From: JAAYJT01 sp037445555 | GTDB lineage: Bacteria; Bacteroidota; Bacteroidia; Bacteroidales; JAAYJT01 | Assembly: GCA_037445555.1 (NCBI GenBank) | Contig: JBBIKG010000014.1 | Coordinates: 1-64,000 of the forward strand | Length of the DNA: 64,000 nucleotides | Direction: 5' to 3' | Notes under the pieces: generated by a model | The model's database searches: none | Seen by the model: the letters and a program-made list of their open reading frames with translations, nothing else | What the model was told of the DNA's origin: nothing | Position numbers and translations under genes: made by a program | In this document: one piece after another, positions 34,167 to 43,072 of the stretch | Position numbering within the stretch: position 1 is the stretch's first letter | How the letters are laid out: the number at the start of each line of letters is the position of its first letter

Positions 34167-35492
34167 ATGGCAATCATAATCAAGAACGGCATTCTTGTAA
34201 CATCTGAATTCCAACGTAGTGGCGATGTCAAAATTGATAATGGAATTATAGCTTCGATTCAAGATCAGATTCCAATTACTGAGATTGATACCGTAATTGA
34301 TGCAAGGGGTAAATTTGTTTTTGCCGGCGCCATCGACCCACACGTCCATATGCAGCTACCAACTCCTGCAGGCCCCTCAGCCGACTCGTTTCGCACCGGC
34401 CGGATGGCTGCCCTGATGGGCGGCACCACTTCACTCATCGATTTTGTTACTCCACATCGAGGTCAGTCTCTAACGGTTGCTCTTGAAAATCGTTTATCTG
34501 AAGCTGCGGAAGACAGACCTTATTATAGTTTTCATGTAAGTCCGGTTGAATGGAATTCGGATACCGAAGACCAAATGATCGAATGTATAAGGATGGGATT
34601 TAGATCGTTTAAGGTTTATTTAGCATATTTGGGTACAGTTGGCATTGGCGACGATGTGCTTTGGAACGTAATGAGTACGGCTGCCAGGCATGGAGCAATG
34701 GTTTTGGCGCATTGCGAGGTAGGCGAAGAAATAGACGGGTTGCGAAATTTCTTTGCTGAGGCCGGCAATACTCAAGCACAATTTCATGCTTTGTCGCGGC
34801 CTGCATATACCGAAAGCGACGCCGTAAAACACGCTATCGAACTTGCGGAAGAAACCGGTTGTCCTTTATACATAGTGCACGTATCGGCGGCCGAATCGCT
34901 CATCCATATCAGAGAAGCTAAGGCACGAGGCTCAAAAGTGTATGCCGAAACCTGTCCGCAATACCTATTGTTTGACGACACTTGCTATGCTGGTTCGTTC
35001 GAGCAAATAGCCCCCTTTGTAATTAGCCCGCCCATCCGCACCAAAACCGATCAAGATGCGCTATGGCTTGCGATAGCCGATGGTACTATCGATACTGTTG
35101 GAACTGACCATTGCCCATTTAACTATGCCCAAAAACTTTTCGGCCTGAACGATTTCAGGCGCATTCCAAACGGAGCTGGCGGTGTTGAGCATCGCCTCGA
35201 ATTGCTTTTCACCTACGGAGTGCTTACCAATCGAATAACAATACAGCAAATGATTAAGCTTGTATGCGAAATGCCTGCGAGTATATATCAACTTGCTCCT
35301 CGCAAAGGCTTTTTGGTTCCGGATGCCGATGGCGATATCGTGGTGTGGGACCCAGAGATCGAAAAAACGATTTCTGCTTCAACGCACCATCAAAATTGTG
35401 ATCTGAATATATATGAGTCCCTAAGAGTCAAAGGCTCGCCTTCTGTGGTGATTCTTGGTGGCCAAATCATTTATTCCCGCCAAGAGGAGTAA
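34167..35492 (+). CDS. hyuA: Dihydropyrimidinase/hydantoinase-family hydrolase (HyuA-like)
   Basis: This 441-residue cyclic amidohydrolase opens hydantoin- or dihydropyrimidine-type rings. All dinuclear-metal ligands are visible: H59 and H61 (DPHVHM), carbamylated lysine K149 (RSFKVYLAY), H182 (LAHCEVG), H238 (IVHVSAAES) and D314 (TVGTDHCPF). Family members in purine-degradation clusters (hyuA with ygeW, ygeY and ygfK) act on ring intermediates. Here ygeY-ygeW lie 2 kb away on the other strand and ygfK 29 kb away. The 3' end overlaps the end of the opposite-strand membrane-protein gene by 26 bases. Confidence 0.88.
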   Translation: MAIIIKNGILVTSEFQRSGDVKIDNGIIASIQDQIPITEIDTVIDARGKFVFAGAIDPHVHMQLPTPAGPSADSFRTGRMAALMGGTTSLIDFVTPHRGQSLTVALENRLSEAAEDRPYYSFHVSPVEWNSDTEDQMIECIRMGFRSFKVYLAYLGTVGIGDDVLWNVMSTAARHGAMVLAHCEVGEEIDGLRNFFAEAGNTQAQFHALSRPAYTESDAVKHAIELAEETGCPLYIVHVSAAESLIHIREAKARGSKVYAETCPQYLLFDDTCYAGSFEQIAPFVISPPIRTKTDQDALWLAIADGTIDTVGTDHCPFNYAQKLFGLNDFRRIPNGAGGVEHRLELLFTYGVLTNRITIQQMIKLVCEMPASIYQLAPRKGFLVPDADGDIVVWDPEIEKTISASTHHQNCDLNIYESLRVKGSPSVVILGGQIIYSRQEE

Positions 35493-36306
35493 CCCTGCCA
35501 GGTAAGCGGCTGGTAGTAGCGGTAGGTAGTCCCAAAGTTGTATTCAAAATCGATTTGAAGACCAACAACATAGCAAATAATATTGCAGGGGCTAATATTG
35601 TAAGGTTGGCTACCTTATTGGTAGTGATATAACTTCTTATCAAACCCATATTCGTGTTGTGATTGTCTATAACACCCACCCTACATATCCAATACATTGA
35701 TTCAAGTATCACTTCGTGAAGTATGATATATAGGATGCCGACCCATATTGCCCTGATGCCGTTATATAGCTTATGCCTGACTACAAAATGTAAAACAATA
35801 ACAGCTAAAGCAAAATACATCATTAACAAACTGAAATTGATGCCAGGGCCTCTTATACCTTGATCAAAATGTAAGCGATTGAATCCTACCCACACCCATG
35901 AAAAGGCAAAAGATAGATAAACCACTATAAATGCGTGTACCCTACGCTCCTGTAATGGGCTTGCCTGTTTTAGGTATGCTAAAAGTCTATGGCATAATAC
36001 ACCACCTATTCCTCCAATTGTCAAATCGAATACCTGATCTTTTATCCGCTCAGGTAAGAATAGGTCAAACTTGATATACACGAATGATATTTCAATAACC
36101 TCGTAAAGCAAGAGAAAAATCACAAAATATAACCATGGATTCCTATTGCCGAAAGCCCTAAGAAGGATTATTAGCGAAAACCCACTCCAAAAGTGGTGTA
36201 CTGACCATAGATCAATATATACATAACCGCTATCATAAACAATGTGATACAGCCACTCGAACATTTGTGGCCGACTTTTTGTCAAGACCTCAACTTCCTG
36301 AAACAT
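35467..36306 (-). CDS. Unknown multi-pass membrane protein
   Basis: This 279-residue protein has about seven hydrophobic segments. Its N-terminal half recalls VanZ-like proteins: VHHFWSGFSLIILLRAFG, a membrane segment, then RIKDQVFDLTIGGIGGVLCHRL, with the Asp-Gly spacing seen in that group. The match is weak and no function is claimed. The C-terminal 20 residues, rich in Thr, Pro and Arg, are encoded over the end of hyuA (26-base convergent overlap). The gene and the next lipoprotein look more AT-rich than the flanking genes. No co-directional neighbour is close. Confidence 0.55.
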   Translation of the reverse strand: MFQEVEVLTKSRPQMFEWLYHIVYDSGYVYIDLWSVHHFWSGFSLIILLRAFGNRNPWLYFVIFLLLYEVIEISFVYIKFDLFLPERIKDQVFDLTIGGIGGVLCHRLLAYLKQASPLQERRVHAFIVVYLSFAFSWVWVGFNRLHFDQGIRGPGINFSLLMMYFALAVIVLHFVVRHKLYNGIRAIWVGILYIILHEVILESMYWICRVGVIDNHNTNMGLIRSYITTNKVANLTILAPAILFAMLLVFKSILNTTLGLPTATTSRLPGRVTPLGGNK

Positions 36307-36449
36307 AATGAAGGCTGCGTAAGTGTATTATGGTTCGCGATTCCATATAGTGTTAAATATCAAAAGGCTATGCAGGGCTGTTGCGAAAATGTTAAAACAT
36401 ATTGAGCAGAGCGGTATAGGTAGGGTTCGGACTAGTCGGTTGCAATCGA

Positions 36450-36515
36450 CGCCTGATTTTCTTTTTCAGGCGGAAAGATCTCCCTCGTAGATAAAGGCTG
36501 GCAGGCTGAAGCCTG
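36450..36515. repeat. Two small inverted repeats, possible terminator region
   Basis: CGCCTGA at 36450-36456 pairs with TCAGGCG at 36466-36472, and CAGGCT-GA-AGCCTG lies at 36502-36515. Both sit in the 283-base gap between the membrane protein and the lipoprotein and carry related GCCTGA cores. They may end the leftward lipoprotein transcript, but T-tracts are weak. Confidence 0.35.
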
Positions 36516-36589
36516 ATACCATCCTTATCTTATGTTTTTTTGATGTCTCATTAAAGAGCTTATTAGAGTTAAGATACCTTGGATCATCG

Positions 36590-37258
36590 CTAAGGGTAGC
36601 GAGAGTAGATATTTGATTCAATTATTGTTGCATCATCTGCATGCATGGCTACATTAACAAGACCATATTTGTGATTGAGCTTGTACACAAACTTGCTAAT
36701 TCCGGGTATTCTTGAGTCCTGTTCGACGGTGATTGTCTTTATCAGAAAAAATCCATAATCAAAATCGTCGGTAGTCGACTTTTGGGTTACGGTACGAGTG
36801 ATGGTTTTGCCATCCGATTTTTTCAGTTCGTAAGTGTCTCCCACTTTCGCATTATACCTTACTACTACAAAAGGCTTTTGGTCTTTATTGGTATAGTCGA
36901 GCATGCCTTCTGTTGTAGCCATAAACTTTGCTTCTACGTTAAGCCTGCCCTGTGCATCCTTGTATTGGGCAGGTATCATGCTATTATACTTTGCCAACCT
37001 TGTGTCGTTTCTTAAATCTGCAATCACCCTAACAGTGTTCACCCCACCTTCAGTTTTAGTAATAACCGCCGAGGCTGGTAGGTTGAGGTTTGAATTGTTG
37101 ACTTTCGGAGAAGCACTAAAATCGTTGCCAACTACATTAAGCTCGATATTTGGGTCACCACCCAGCTTGCCGGAATCTTTCTTGAAAATTTCGTCGATAT
37201 CGCATGAAGATAGGTGTATTGAAAACACAACTGCCAAAGTTATAATTCCTGTTTTCAT
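36590..37258 (-). CDS. Unknown lipoprotein
   Basis: This 222-residue protein has a lipoprotein signal (MKTGIITLAVVFSIHLSSC, lipobox LSSC with Cys19). After an Asp/Gly-rich linker come strand-rich segments such as KFMATTEGMLDYTNKDQKPFV, VGDTYELKKSDGKTITRTV and VTVEQDSRIPG-like stretches, suggesting a beta-sandwich. No family was recognised. It is probably monocistronic: the upstream ygeW transcript ends in a strong terminator. Confidence 0.6.
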   Translation of the reverse strand: MKTGIITLAVVFSIHLSSCDIDEIFKKDSGKLGGDPNIELNVVGNDFSASPKVNNSNLNLPASAVITKTEGGVNTVRVIADLRNDTRLAKYNSMIPAQYKDAQGRLNVEAKFMATTEGMLDYTNKDQKPFVVVRYNAKVGDTYELKKSDGKTITRTVTQKSTTDDFDYGFFLIKTITVEQDSRIPGISKFVYKLNHKYGLVNVAMHADDATIIESNIYSRYP

Positions 37259-37327
37259 AATGGTATTGGGTTTGGTTGATCGCTAAAAATACAACAAATT
37301 CATATTAATCGTGCAATACATAAGAAA

Positions 37328-37366
37328 AGTCAGCGGAAGGCAGAATCTTTCTGCCTTCCGCTGACT
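37328..37366 (-). terminator. Strong hairpin terminator after ygeW
   Basis: An 18-base perfect inverted repeat (37328-37345 with 37349-37366) around a three-base loop lies 42 bases beyond the ygeW stop. On the minus strand the hairpin is followed by TTTTCTT, so it should terminate the ygeY-ygeW transcript. On the plus strand it is followed by AAAACAAG. Confidence 0.75.
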
Positions 37367-37408
37367 AAAACAAGATTGTAATTAAAATATCCTCTTTGCC
37401 AAGGGGGG

Positions 37409-38593
37409 TTATAAAACCCGATTGCGGGGGTTGTCAATCAGCTGCTGGATTAGCTGTGCGGGATCCTCAAAACGACTGGCAATCATCATTGCGGCAATTA
37501 CATAGGGTTTATAACCCGCTTCTTTGTAGGTGTCGAGGCGATACCGTTCGAATACCTCAGCACTTACCTCTCCATTCACACACGATATGCCAGAAATATC
37601 GGCCGGAAGGCAATGCATATAAAGGGCTTTTGCTGCGCGTGTAACGCTCATCATTACATCATTGCATTCCCAGTTTCTATGCAAAGCATTATGTGCCAAA
37701 CATTGCTGTTCAAGCTCTTTTAGTCCGGTTTTATCACCCTTCTTTAGCAATTGTGTGCGCTGCTCCATCACATGAAACGGCGCCCAACTTTTAGGATAAA
37801 CAATGTCAGCATCTACAAATGCGTCTTTCATCGAATGGCTGACATTAAAGCTGCCTCCATAAGTAGCAGAATTTTGGCGAGCTACATCAACTATTTCAGG
37901 AATGAGCTCGTAGCCTTCGGGATGGGCCAGCTCAATATTCATTCCAAAGCGTGTCATCAAAGCAATAATTCCCTGCGGTACAGATAATGGCTTGCCGTAG
38001 CTTGGCGAGTAGGCCCAGCTCATCACCAATTTCTTGCCTTTGAGATTTTCTATTGAGCCGAAATAATTTATTAAAAACAACAAATCGGCCATGCTCTGTG
38101 TTGGATGATCCATATCGCATTGCAAGTTGATGATTGGCGGGCGTATAGGAAGCACCTCGTTTTTGAATCCTTCGTTGAGCGAGGCACCTACTTCGCGCAT
38201 ATACCTATTGCCTTCTCCCAAAAACATGTCGTCGCGAATACCGATGAAATCGGTAAGGAACGAAATCATTTGGGCAGTTTCTCTAACAGTTTCACCATGA
38301 GAGATCTGCGACTTTTCCTCGTCCATATCCTGAACGGAAAGCCCTAACAGATTAGCAGCCGATGCAAACGAAAAACGGGTGCGCGTAGACTTATCGCGAA
38401 AAATAGAAACAGCCAATCCCGAGTCGAACACCCTTAACGAGTGGTTCGATTGCCGCAATTCCTTCAGCAGGTCGGCCAGTTGAAGCACAAGCTTTATACC
38501 TTGATCGCTTTTCTCCCAGGTGAGCAAAAAATCGCCACCATAGAGGTCGTTGTGTATGTTTTTCAAAGACTGAATCTTGTTTTTTAAATCCAT
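37409..38593 (-). CDS. ygeW: Knotted carbamoyltransferase YgeW
   Basis: This 394-residue protein belongs to the ATCase/OTCase superfamily. The carbamoyl-phosphate loop FRDKSTRTRFSF (S69 to R73) and HCLPAD (from H327) are intact, and CDMDHPTQSMADLLF matches the HPxQ motif. The C-terminal half has the extra length typical of knotted family members. YgeW is one of the genes tied to anaerobic purine/urate breakdown; it is thought to handle a ureido or carbamoyl intermediate, with the exact substrate debated. It follows ygeY after 79 bases on the same strand. Confidence 0.93.
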   Translation of the reverse strand: MDLKNKIQSLKNIHNDLYGGDFLLTWEKSDQGIKLVLQLADLLKELRQSNHSLRVFDSGLAVSIFRDKSTRTRFSFASAANLLGLSVQDMDEEKSQISHGETVRETAQMISFLTDFIGIRDDMFLGEGNRYMREVGASLNEGFKNEVLPIRPPIINLQCDMDHPTQSMADLLFLINYFGSIENLKGKKLVMSWAYSPSYGKPLSVPQGIIALMTRFGMNIELAHPEGYELIPEIVDVARQNSATYGGSFNVSHSMKDAFVDADIVYPKSWAPFHVMEQRTQLLKKGDKTGLKELEQQCLAHNALHRNWECNDVMMSVTRAAKALYMHCLPADISGISCVNGEVSAEVFERYRLDTYKEAGYKPYVIAAMMIASRFEDPAQLIQQLIDNPRNRVL

Positions 38594-38672
38594 AGTCTAA
38601 TTGTTTATATAGTTTTTCAGAGTCGTTTATTTTCTTTTCAGCTGCGTTTGGCTTCATTCCTGTAAGCATAGG

Positions 38673-39860
38673 TTAGAATGCCAGAACAAGGGCCGCATAA
38701 AATGCCGATGCCTTCACCAAGTGATCAATGGGGATTTTTTCGTTCGGTGCGTGTGCCATCACCTCATTGCCTGGCCCGAAGCCTATCACCGGAATACCAT
38801 ATATTCCATTTATCGTTACTCCATTGGTCGAGAATGTCCATTTATCGACATTGGGGTCATAGCCAAAAAGCTGCTTAAATACATCAGCCCCTGTTTTTAC
38901 AAAACTATGCTCTGCATCCATTACCCAGGTTGGATAGTATTTTTCCATGCCGTACCGCAGTCCTGTATAGGCAGTTTCTTCGTATTGCAGGGTTTCCACC
39001 TTTGCATTCATGCCCTCTACCAGTTTTTCGATCTCTTTCACTGCCGACTCCTTGGTTTCGCCCCAGGTGAGCCGCCTATCAAGGTGCAAGCGTGCATAAT
39101 CGGATACTGCACATAGGGATGGGCTTGAGGAGATAATCTGAGAGATGGTGATGCTGCCTTTGCCAAGAAAAGGGTCAAAGGCAAGTTCGTTGTTTAACTT
39201 TTCAATTTCGAGGGCTACGCGAGAAGCCATATAAATGGCATTATTTCCGCGCTCGGGAGCCGAACCGTGCGATGAGGTGCCATAGAAATGTACATGTATC
39301 TCCATCCGGCCACGCTGTCCGCGATAAATACCGAGGTTGGTGGGCTCAGTGCTCACCACAAAATGGGGTCTGATACCCCCCTCTTCAACTATGTATTTCC
39401 AGCAGAGGCCGTCGCAGTCTTCTTCAATCACGCTGCCCACAAAATACACCGTAAGGTCACGGTCAAAATGCAATTCCTTTAGAATACGCGCTGCAGTTAC
39501 AAACGAAGCCACACCGCCTTTCTGATCCACTGATCCACGCCCCTCCACAAACCCATCACGGATGTGTCCGCCCAGAGGATCGAAGTCCCAGTTGTCGAGC
39601 CGGCCGAGATCCACGGTGTCCATATGTCCATCGAAAGCTAGTATTTTTCTTCCGTTCCCAATCCTTCCGATCACATTTCCGAGTCCGTCCACCCATACTT
39701 CATCGGCTCCGGCTTCTTCGAGCTGACGCTTAAGTTCAGCTTGTACTTCACCTTCTTTGGCACTCAGCGATTTGATTCTTACGAGTTTGGATAGATTTTC
39801 TGCAGTATAGTTGCGGTAGGCTTCGGCCTTCTGCCTTATTGCTTCAATGATTTCGGTCAT
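38673..39860 (-). CDS. ygeY: YgeY-family M20 metallo-hydrolase
   Basis: This 395-residue dinuclear zinc amidohydrolase is of the M20 type. Metal-site motifs are FDGHMDTVD (H79, with D81 nearby), GRGSVDQKGG (D112), and IEEDCDG with catalytic E146 and ligand E147. YgeY is annotated as a selenium-metabolism-linked hydrolase but is one of the core genes of the bacterial purine-degradation cluster, probably removing an acyl or carbamoyl group from a linear intermediate. It is first in the leftward ygeY-ygeW pair. Confidence 0.93.
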   Translation of the reverse strand: MTEIIEAIRQKAEAYRNYTAENLSKLVRIKSLSAKEGEVQAELKRQLEEAGADEVWVDGLGNVIGRIGNGRKILAFDGHMDTVDLGRLDNWDFDPLGGHIRDGFVEGRGSVDQKGGVASFVTAARILKELHFDRDLTVYFVGSVIEEDCDGLCWKYIVEEGGIRPHFVVSTEPTNLGIYRGQRGRMEIHVHFYGTSSHGSAPERGNNAIYMASRVALEIEKLNNELAFDPFLGKGSITISQIISSSPSLCAVSDYARLHLDRRLTWGETKESAVKEIEKLVEGMNAKVETLQYEETAYTGLRYGMEKYYPTWVMDAEHSFVKTGADVFKQLFGYDPNVDKWTFSTNGVTINGIYGIPVIGFGPGNEVMAHAPNEKIPIDHLVKASAFYAALVLAF

Positions 39861-39978
39861 GGGTGTAATTTTTTTGCGAAATTATGAATGTTTTAAACGT
39901 CAGAGCCTCATGCCCCGCAAATCTTACAATCACACGGCCTGATTCCGGATCGATATAAAACGATGGGTGGAAGTTTAT

Positions 39979-41037
39979 TCAATAATCACAGGGGTTTACT
40001 GACCGCCCGAGTATATCGACGTAAACCGGGAGGTGGTCGGCAAACCCTCCGGTATAGGTATATCCTGAATACGTGCGGAACAAACGTTTTCCGGTGTGCA
40101 CAGGATCATCTTCAAGAAGGAAGTCCGCATTAAAAATCTTTGCACCCACAGTATGAATACCCAGGCCTCTGAATGACCGCAGCAAAGGCACCGATACGAT
40201 GATTTGATCAATCAGGCTCCAATTTTCTCTGAATTTGTTGGTGCCACTGCCAGTTTGCCTGTAAAGGGGTGCCATCAGGTTATACAAATCGTTTGGGGCC
40301 AGGTTGGCTGTGTCGAGTCTGGCCTGAAGGTGTTCGGTAATACTCGCCTCCGACGGCTCATCGTTAAGGTCGCCTATCAGCAAAATGCCGGCCAGTGGAT
40401 CGGCGTGAAGGATGGAGTCGACCCTTGACCTGAGCCTTTCTGCTACGAACCTTCGCAACGGGTCGGTGGCCATCACCCCGCCGAATTTCGAAGGCCAGTG
40501 ATTCACAAACAAATGCAGGGTGTCGGTTTTTAGTGCGATACCTTTTACATACAAAACATCGCGTGTGGTTCTTGCATCGGGGCCGGTAAACTGAATGCGA
40601 ATGGGTTCGCTGTGCAGAAGTTGAAACTTATCTTTTCTGAAAAGCATGCCGACATCGATGCCGCGGCTGTCAGGCGAATCGAAATGCACAATCTGGTAAT
40701 TCAACCGACCGAGGGCACTGTAACGCAGCAGCTGAGTCAGGACAAACCTGTTCTCCACCTCGCACAACCCAATAATTCCAGGAGCATCCCACTCGCCGAG
40801 GGCAATGAGTACCTTGCCTATATTCTGGCACTTTCTTATAAAACGGCTGTAGGTCCAAAAGCGTACACCTTCCGGCGTAAATTCATCATCGGCAGTAAGA
40901 GTGTCGTTGAAGGTATCAAAAAGATTTTCAACATTGTAAAAGGCCACCCGCATCGACGATCTGCCTTCGTGCTGCGCAAAGGTATCCAGCCAAAATAACA
41001 TCAGAATCCCTATCCATAAAAACCTGGTTTTGGGCAT
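39979..41037 (-). CDS. Endonuclease/exonuclease/phosphatase-family protein, exported
   Basis: The 352-residue product begins with a signal-like segment (MPKTRFLWIGILMLFWLDTFAQ). The EEP-fold motifs follow: VAFYNVENLFDT, IIGLCEVENRFVL (metal-binding Glu), FVNHWPSKFGG, LIGDLNDEPSEASI and the terminal FADHLPVYVDI histidine. In Bacteroidota this group includes extracellular nucleases and phosphodiesterases. The substrate is not known. It is divergent from the polyferredoxin gene. Confidence 0.82.
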   Translation of the reverse strand: MPKTRFLWIGILMLFWLDTFAQHEGRSSMRVAFYNVENLFDTFNDTLTADDEFTPEGVRFWTYSRFIRKCQNIGKVLIALGEWDAPGIIGLCEVENRFVLTQLLRYSALGRLNYQIVHFDSPDSRGIDVGMLFRKDKFQLLHSEPIRIQFTGPDARTTRDVLYVKGIALKTDTLHLFVNHWPSKFGGVMATDPLRRFVAERLRSRVDSILHADPLAGILLIGDLNDEPSEASITEHLQARLDTANLAPNDLYNLMAPLYRQTGSGTNKFRENWSLIDQIIVSVPLLRSFRGLGIHTVGAKIFNADFLLEDDPVHTGKRLFRTYSGYTYTGGFADHLPVYVDILGRSVNPCDY

Positions 41038-41088
41038 GCGACTATATCACGTTAATTAGACTCATTCTAAAATAGACAGGTCAGCCAT

Positions 41089-41096
41089 CAAAAATA
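41089..41096 (-). promoter_or_regulatory. Candidate -7 element for the endonuclease-family gene
   Basis: On the minus strand this reads TATTTTTG, an exact TAnnTTTG match, about 50 bases before that gene's ATG and 11 bases from the opposite-facing element at 41108. With A-rich sequence nearby, chance is a real alternative. Confidence 0.3.
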
Positions 41097-41107
41097 CGTA
41101 TATATTT

Positions 41108-41115
41108 TACATTTG
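41108..41115 (+). promoter_or_regulatory. Candidate -7 element (TACATTTG) for the polyferredoxin gene
   Basis: An exact TAnnTTTG match followed by CC, 28 bases before the ATG at 41144. Confidence 0.5.
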
Positions 41116-41143
41116 CCTGAATTATGCGCAATCCCATCTTTCC

Positions 41144-43072
41144 ATGATGAAAAAGATCCGAAACAAACGAGTCAACTACTATCGCCTGGCGATTCAATAT
41201 ACCATAACAGCCCTGCTAGGATACATGCTGATCAGGTGGATATTCGACAGCGGCTACACACCCGATTTTGAAACGTACTGTCCTATTGGCGGGATGCAGT
41301 CACTCTCAAGCTACCTAGCCATCAATTCACTTGCCTGTTCCATGAGCTCGATGCAGATTATCATGGGCATCATGCTTGGGGTAGGCGTGTTGCTCATCAG
41401 CAAATTGTTCTGCAGCTATATCTGCCCCATCGGTATTTTTACCGAATGGCTTGGCCGGCTGGGCAGTCGCTTTAAGGTTCGCTATACAATAACCGGGGTG
41501 GCTGACAGTGTGTTGCGCAGCCTCAAGTATATCCTGCTTTTCATCACATTTTATTTTACTGTCTCCTCTAGCGAGCTATTTTGCCGACAATTCGACCCTT
41601 ATTATGCCGTGATGACCGGGTTTAGTAAGGACGTGAACGTGTATTATGCGCTGATCACCATTGCCATCACTGTCTTTGGATCTTTCTTCATAAGGCAATT
41701 CTGGTGCAAATACCTTTGTCCGCTCGGTGCTGCTGCCAACATATTCGCTTTTGCTCCTGTATTTATCGCCATCTTGTTGATTTATTGGCTGCTGGTGTCT
41801 GTCGCAGGCATTCAGCTCCACTGGTTCTGGCTGTTGGGTGCTGTTTGTCTGGCTGGGTTGATACTTGAAGTCTGCCGCCGACAGGGGATGTATTTCCCAT
41901 TGTTACGCATCAACCGCAATCCCGAGATTTGCACCAACTGTAAGATATGCGACAAAGTGTGTCCTTATGCCCTTCCGGTATCCACCTCCGAAAGTGTCAG
42001 GCATATCGATTGCCACATGTGTGTAGATTGTGTGGTTAAGTGTCCGGAAAAAGGAGCCCTCACGATCAATCGCAGACGTTGGACATGGCTACCGGCATCT
42101 ATACTTTTGGTATTGATTATTGCAGGCATGCTAATTGCTGCACGCTGGGAACTTCCTACAATAAATGTGCGATGGGGATCTGCCGAACAGTTTGAAACGG
42201 CTGCTATTTATGAACAGGAAGGACTCAAAGACATTAAGTGTTTCGGTAGTGCCAGCTCTTTTGCCACACAAATGCAAAAAGTTGAGGGCGTGATAGGTGT
42301 GCAAGCCTTTGCCAAACGGTACGCTGTTAAAATATGGTATGATCCCGCAGTTATCGATCCGCATGCGATACGCGAGGCAATATTTGCGCCGGTCAACTGG
42401 ATGCTGGCTGAACCATCTCCCGATATGGGTCAGATAGCTGTTGCTGAGCTTGGCATTGACAAATTTTTTGACAGCCAGGATGCATTTCTGTTAAGCGAGT
42501 TGCTGGTTACCGAGCCCGGTGTCTTCGGTATGGAAACATCGTTTGGAGAACCCGTGCATACGTTTGTTTACTATGATCCGCAATTGCTTGATCTGACCAG
42601 GATAAAAGCTATGATAGAGGCGCCATCCGTTACATATGGCGAAGGAGAAGAAGCAACCACACAAAAGACAGAATTTAAAGTAGCGTACACAGGTCCGCAG
42701 ATACGGTTCATGAGCGCTGTCGACTATCTGAAAAAGGCCTTCAAACCTTATTCTGTTAGGTTTAACGAATCTGAGAAGTATAATTCTGCACAGACTGCAA
42801 CTATTGAAATGCCCGTGGCCGAAGCTATGCGCGGTGAGCTACAACGCTGGTTTCCTTTTCTGATGAGCCATGTATCCAATGATGACGGGGTTATAGGTTT
42901 TTTGGCCGAATGGACCGGTGAGGTGCCGTTTGTCCGATTAACATATGTCCCATCACTCACCACGCCTGAGAAAATAAAAAGCTTGGTCTTAGCGCCCAAA
43001 CTGTCAGTACATTATCCCGATGGTTCTGTGCGTGAATTTGATAATCCGTTCACATTCTCTATCAAACCTTAG
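41144..43072 (+). CDS. NapH/NosR-like membrane polyferredoxin with HMA-like C-terminal domains
   Basis: This 642-residue protein has an N-terminal half with six or so membrane segments. It carries paired cysteine motifs of the NapH/NosR/CcoG type (CSYICPIGIFTEWLGR, CKYLCPLGAAANIFA), then two cytoplasmic 4Fe-4S motifs (CTNCKICDKVCPYALP and CHMCVDCVVKCPEKGA, about residues 263-300). After a last membrane helix (about 312-330), some 310 residues look like several ferredoxin-fold, heavy-metal-associated-type repeats. In the first, the metal site CxxC is reduced to C366-FGS. The N-terminus also has TYCPIGGMQSL and NSLACSMSSM. It should pass electrons across or along the membrane. The partner is unknown and no nap, nos or cco genes are nearby. 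Confidence 0.78.
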   Translation: MMKKIRNKRVNYYRLAIQYTITALLGYMLIRWIFDSGYTPDFETYCPIGGMQSLSSYLAINSLACSMSSMQIIMGIMLGVGVLLISKLFCSYICPIGIFTEWLGRLGSRFKVRYTITGVADSVLRSLKYILLFITFYFTVSSSELFCRQFDPYYAVMTGFSKDVNVYYALITIAITVFGSFFIRQFWCKYLCPLGAAANIFAFAPVFIAILLIYWLLVSVAGIQLHWFWLLGAVCLAGLILEVCRRQGMYFPLLRINRNPEICTNCKICDKVCPYALPVSTSESVRHIDCHMCVDCVVKCPEKGALTINRRRWTWLPASILLVLIIAGMLIAARWELPTINVRWGSAEQFETAAIYEQEGLKDIKCFGSASSFATQMQKVEGVIGVQAFAKRYAVKIWYDPAVIDPHAIREAIFAPVNWMLAEPSPDMGQIAVAELGIDKFFDSQDAFLLSELLVTEPGVFGMETSFGEPVHTFVYYDPQLLDLTRIKAMIEAPSVTYGEGEEATTQKTEFKVAYTGPQIRFMSAVDYLKKAFKPYSVRFNESEKYNSAQTATIEMPVAEAMRGELQRWFPFLMSHVSNDDGVIGFLAEWTGEVPFVRLTYVPSLTTPEKIKSLVLAPKLSVHYPDGSVREFDNPFTFSIKP

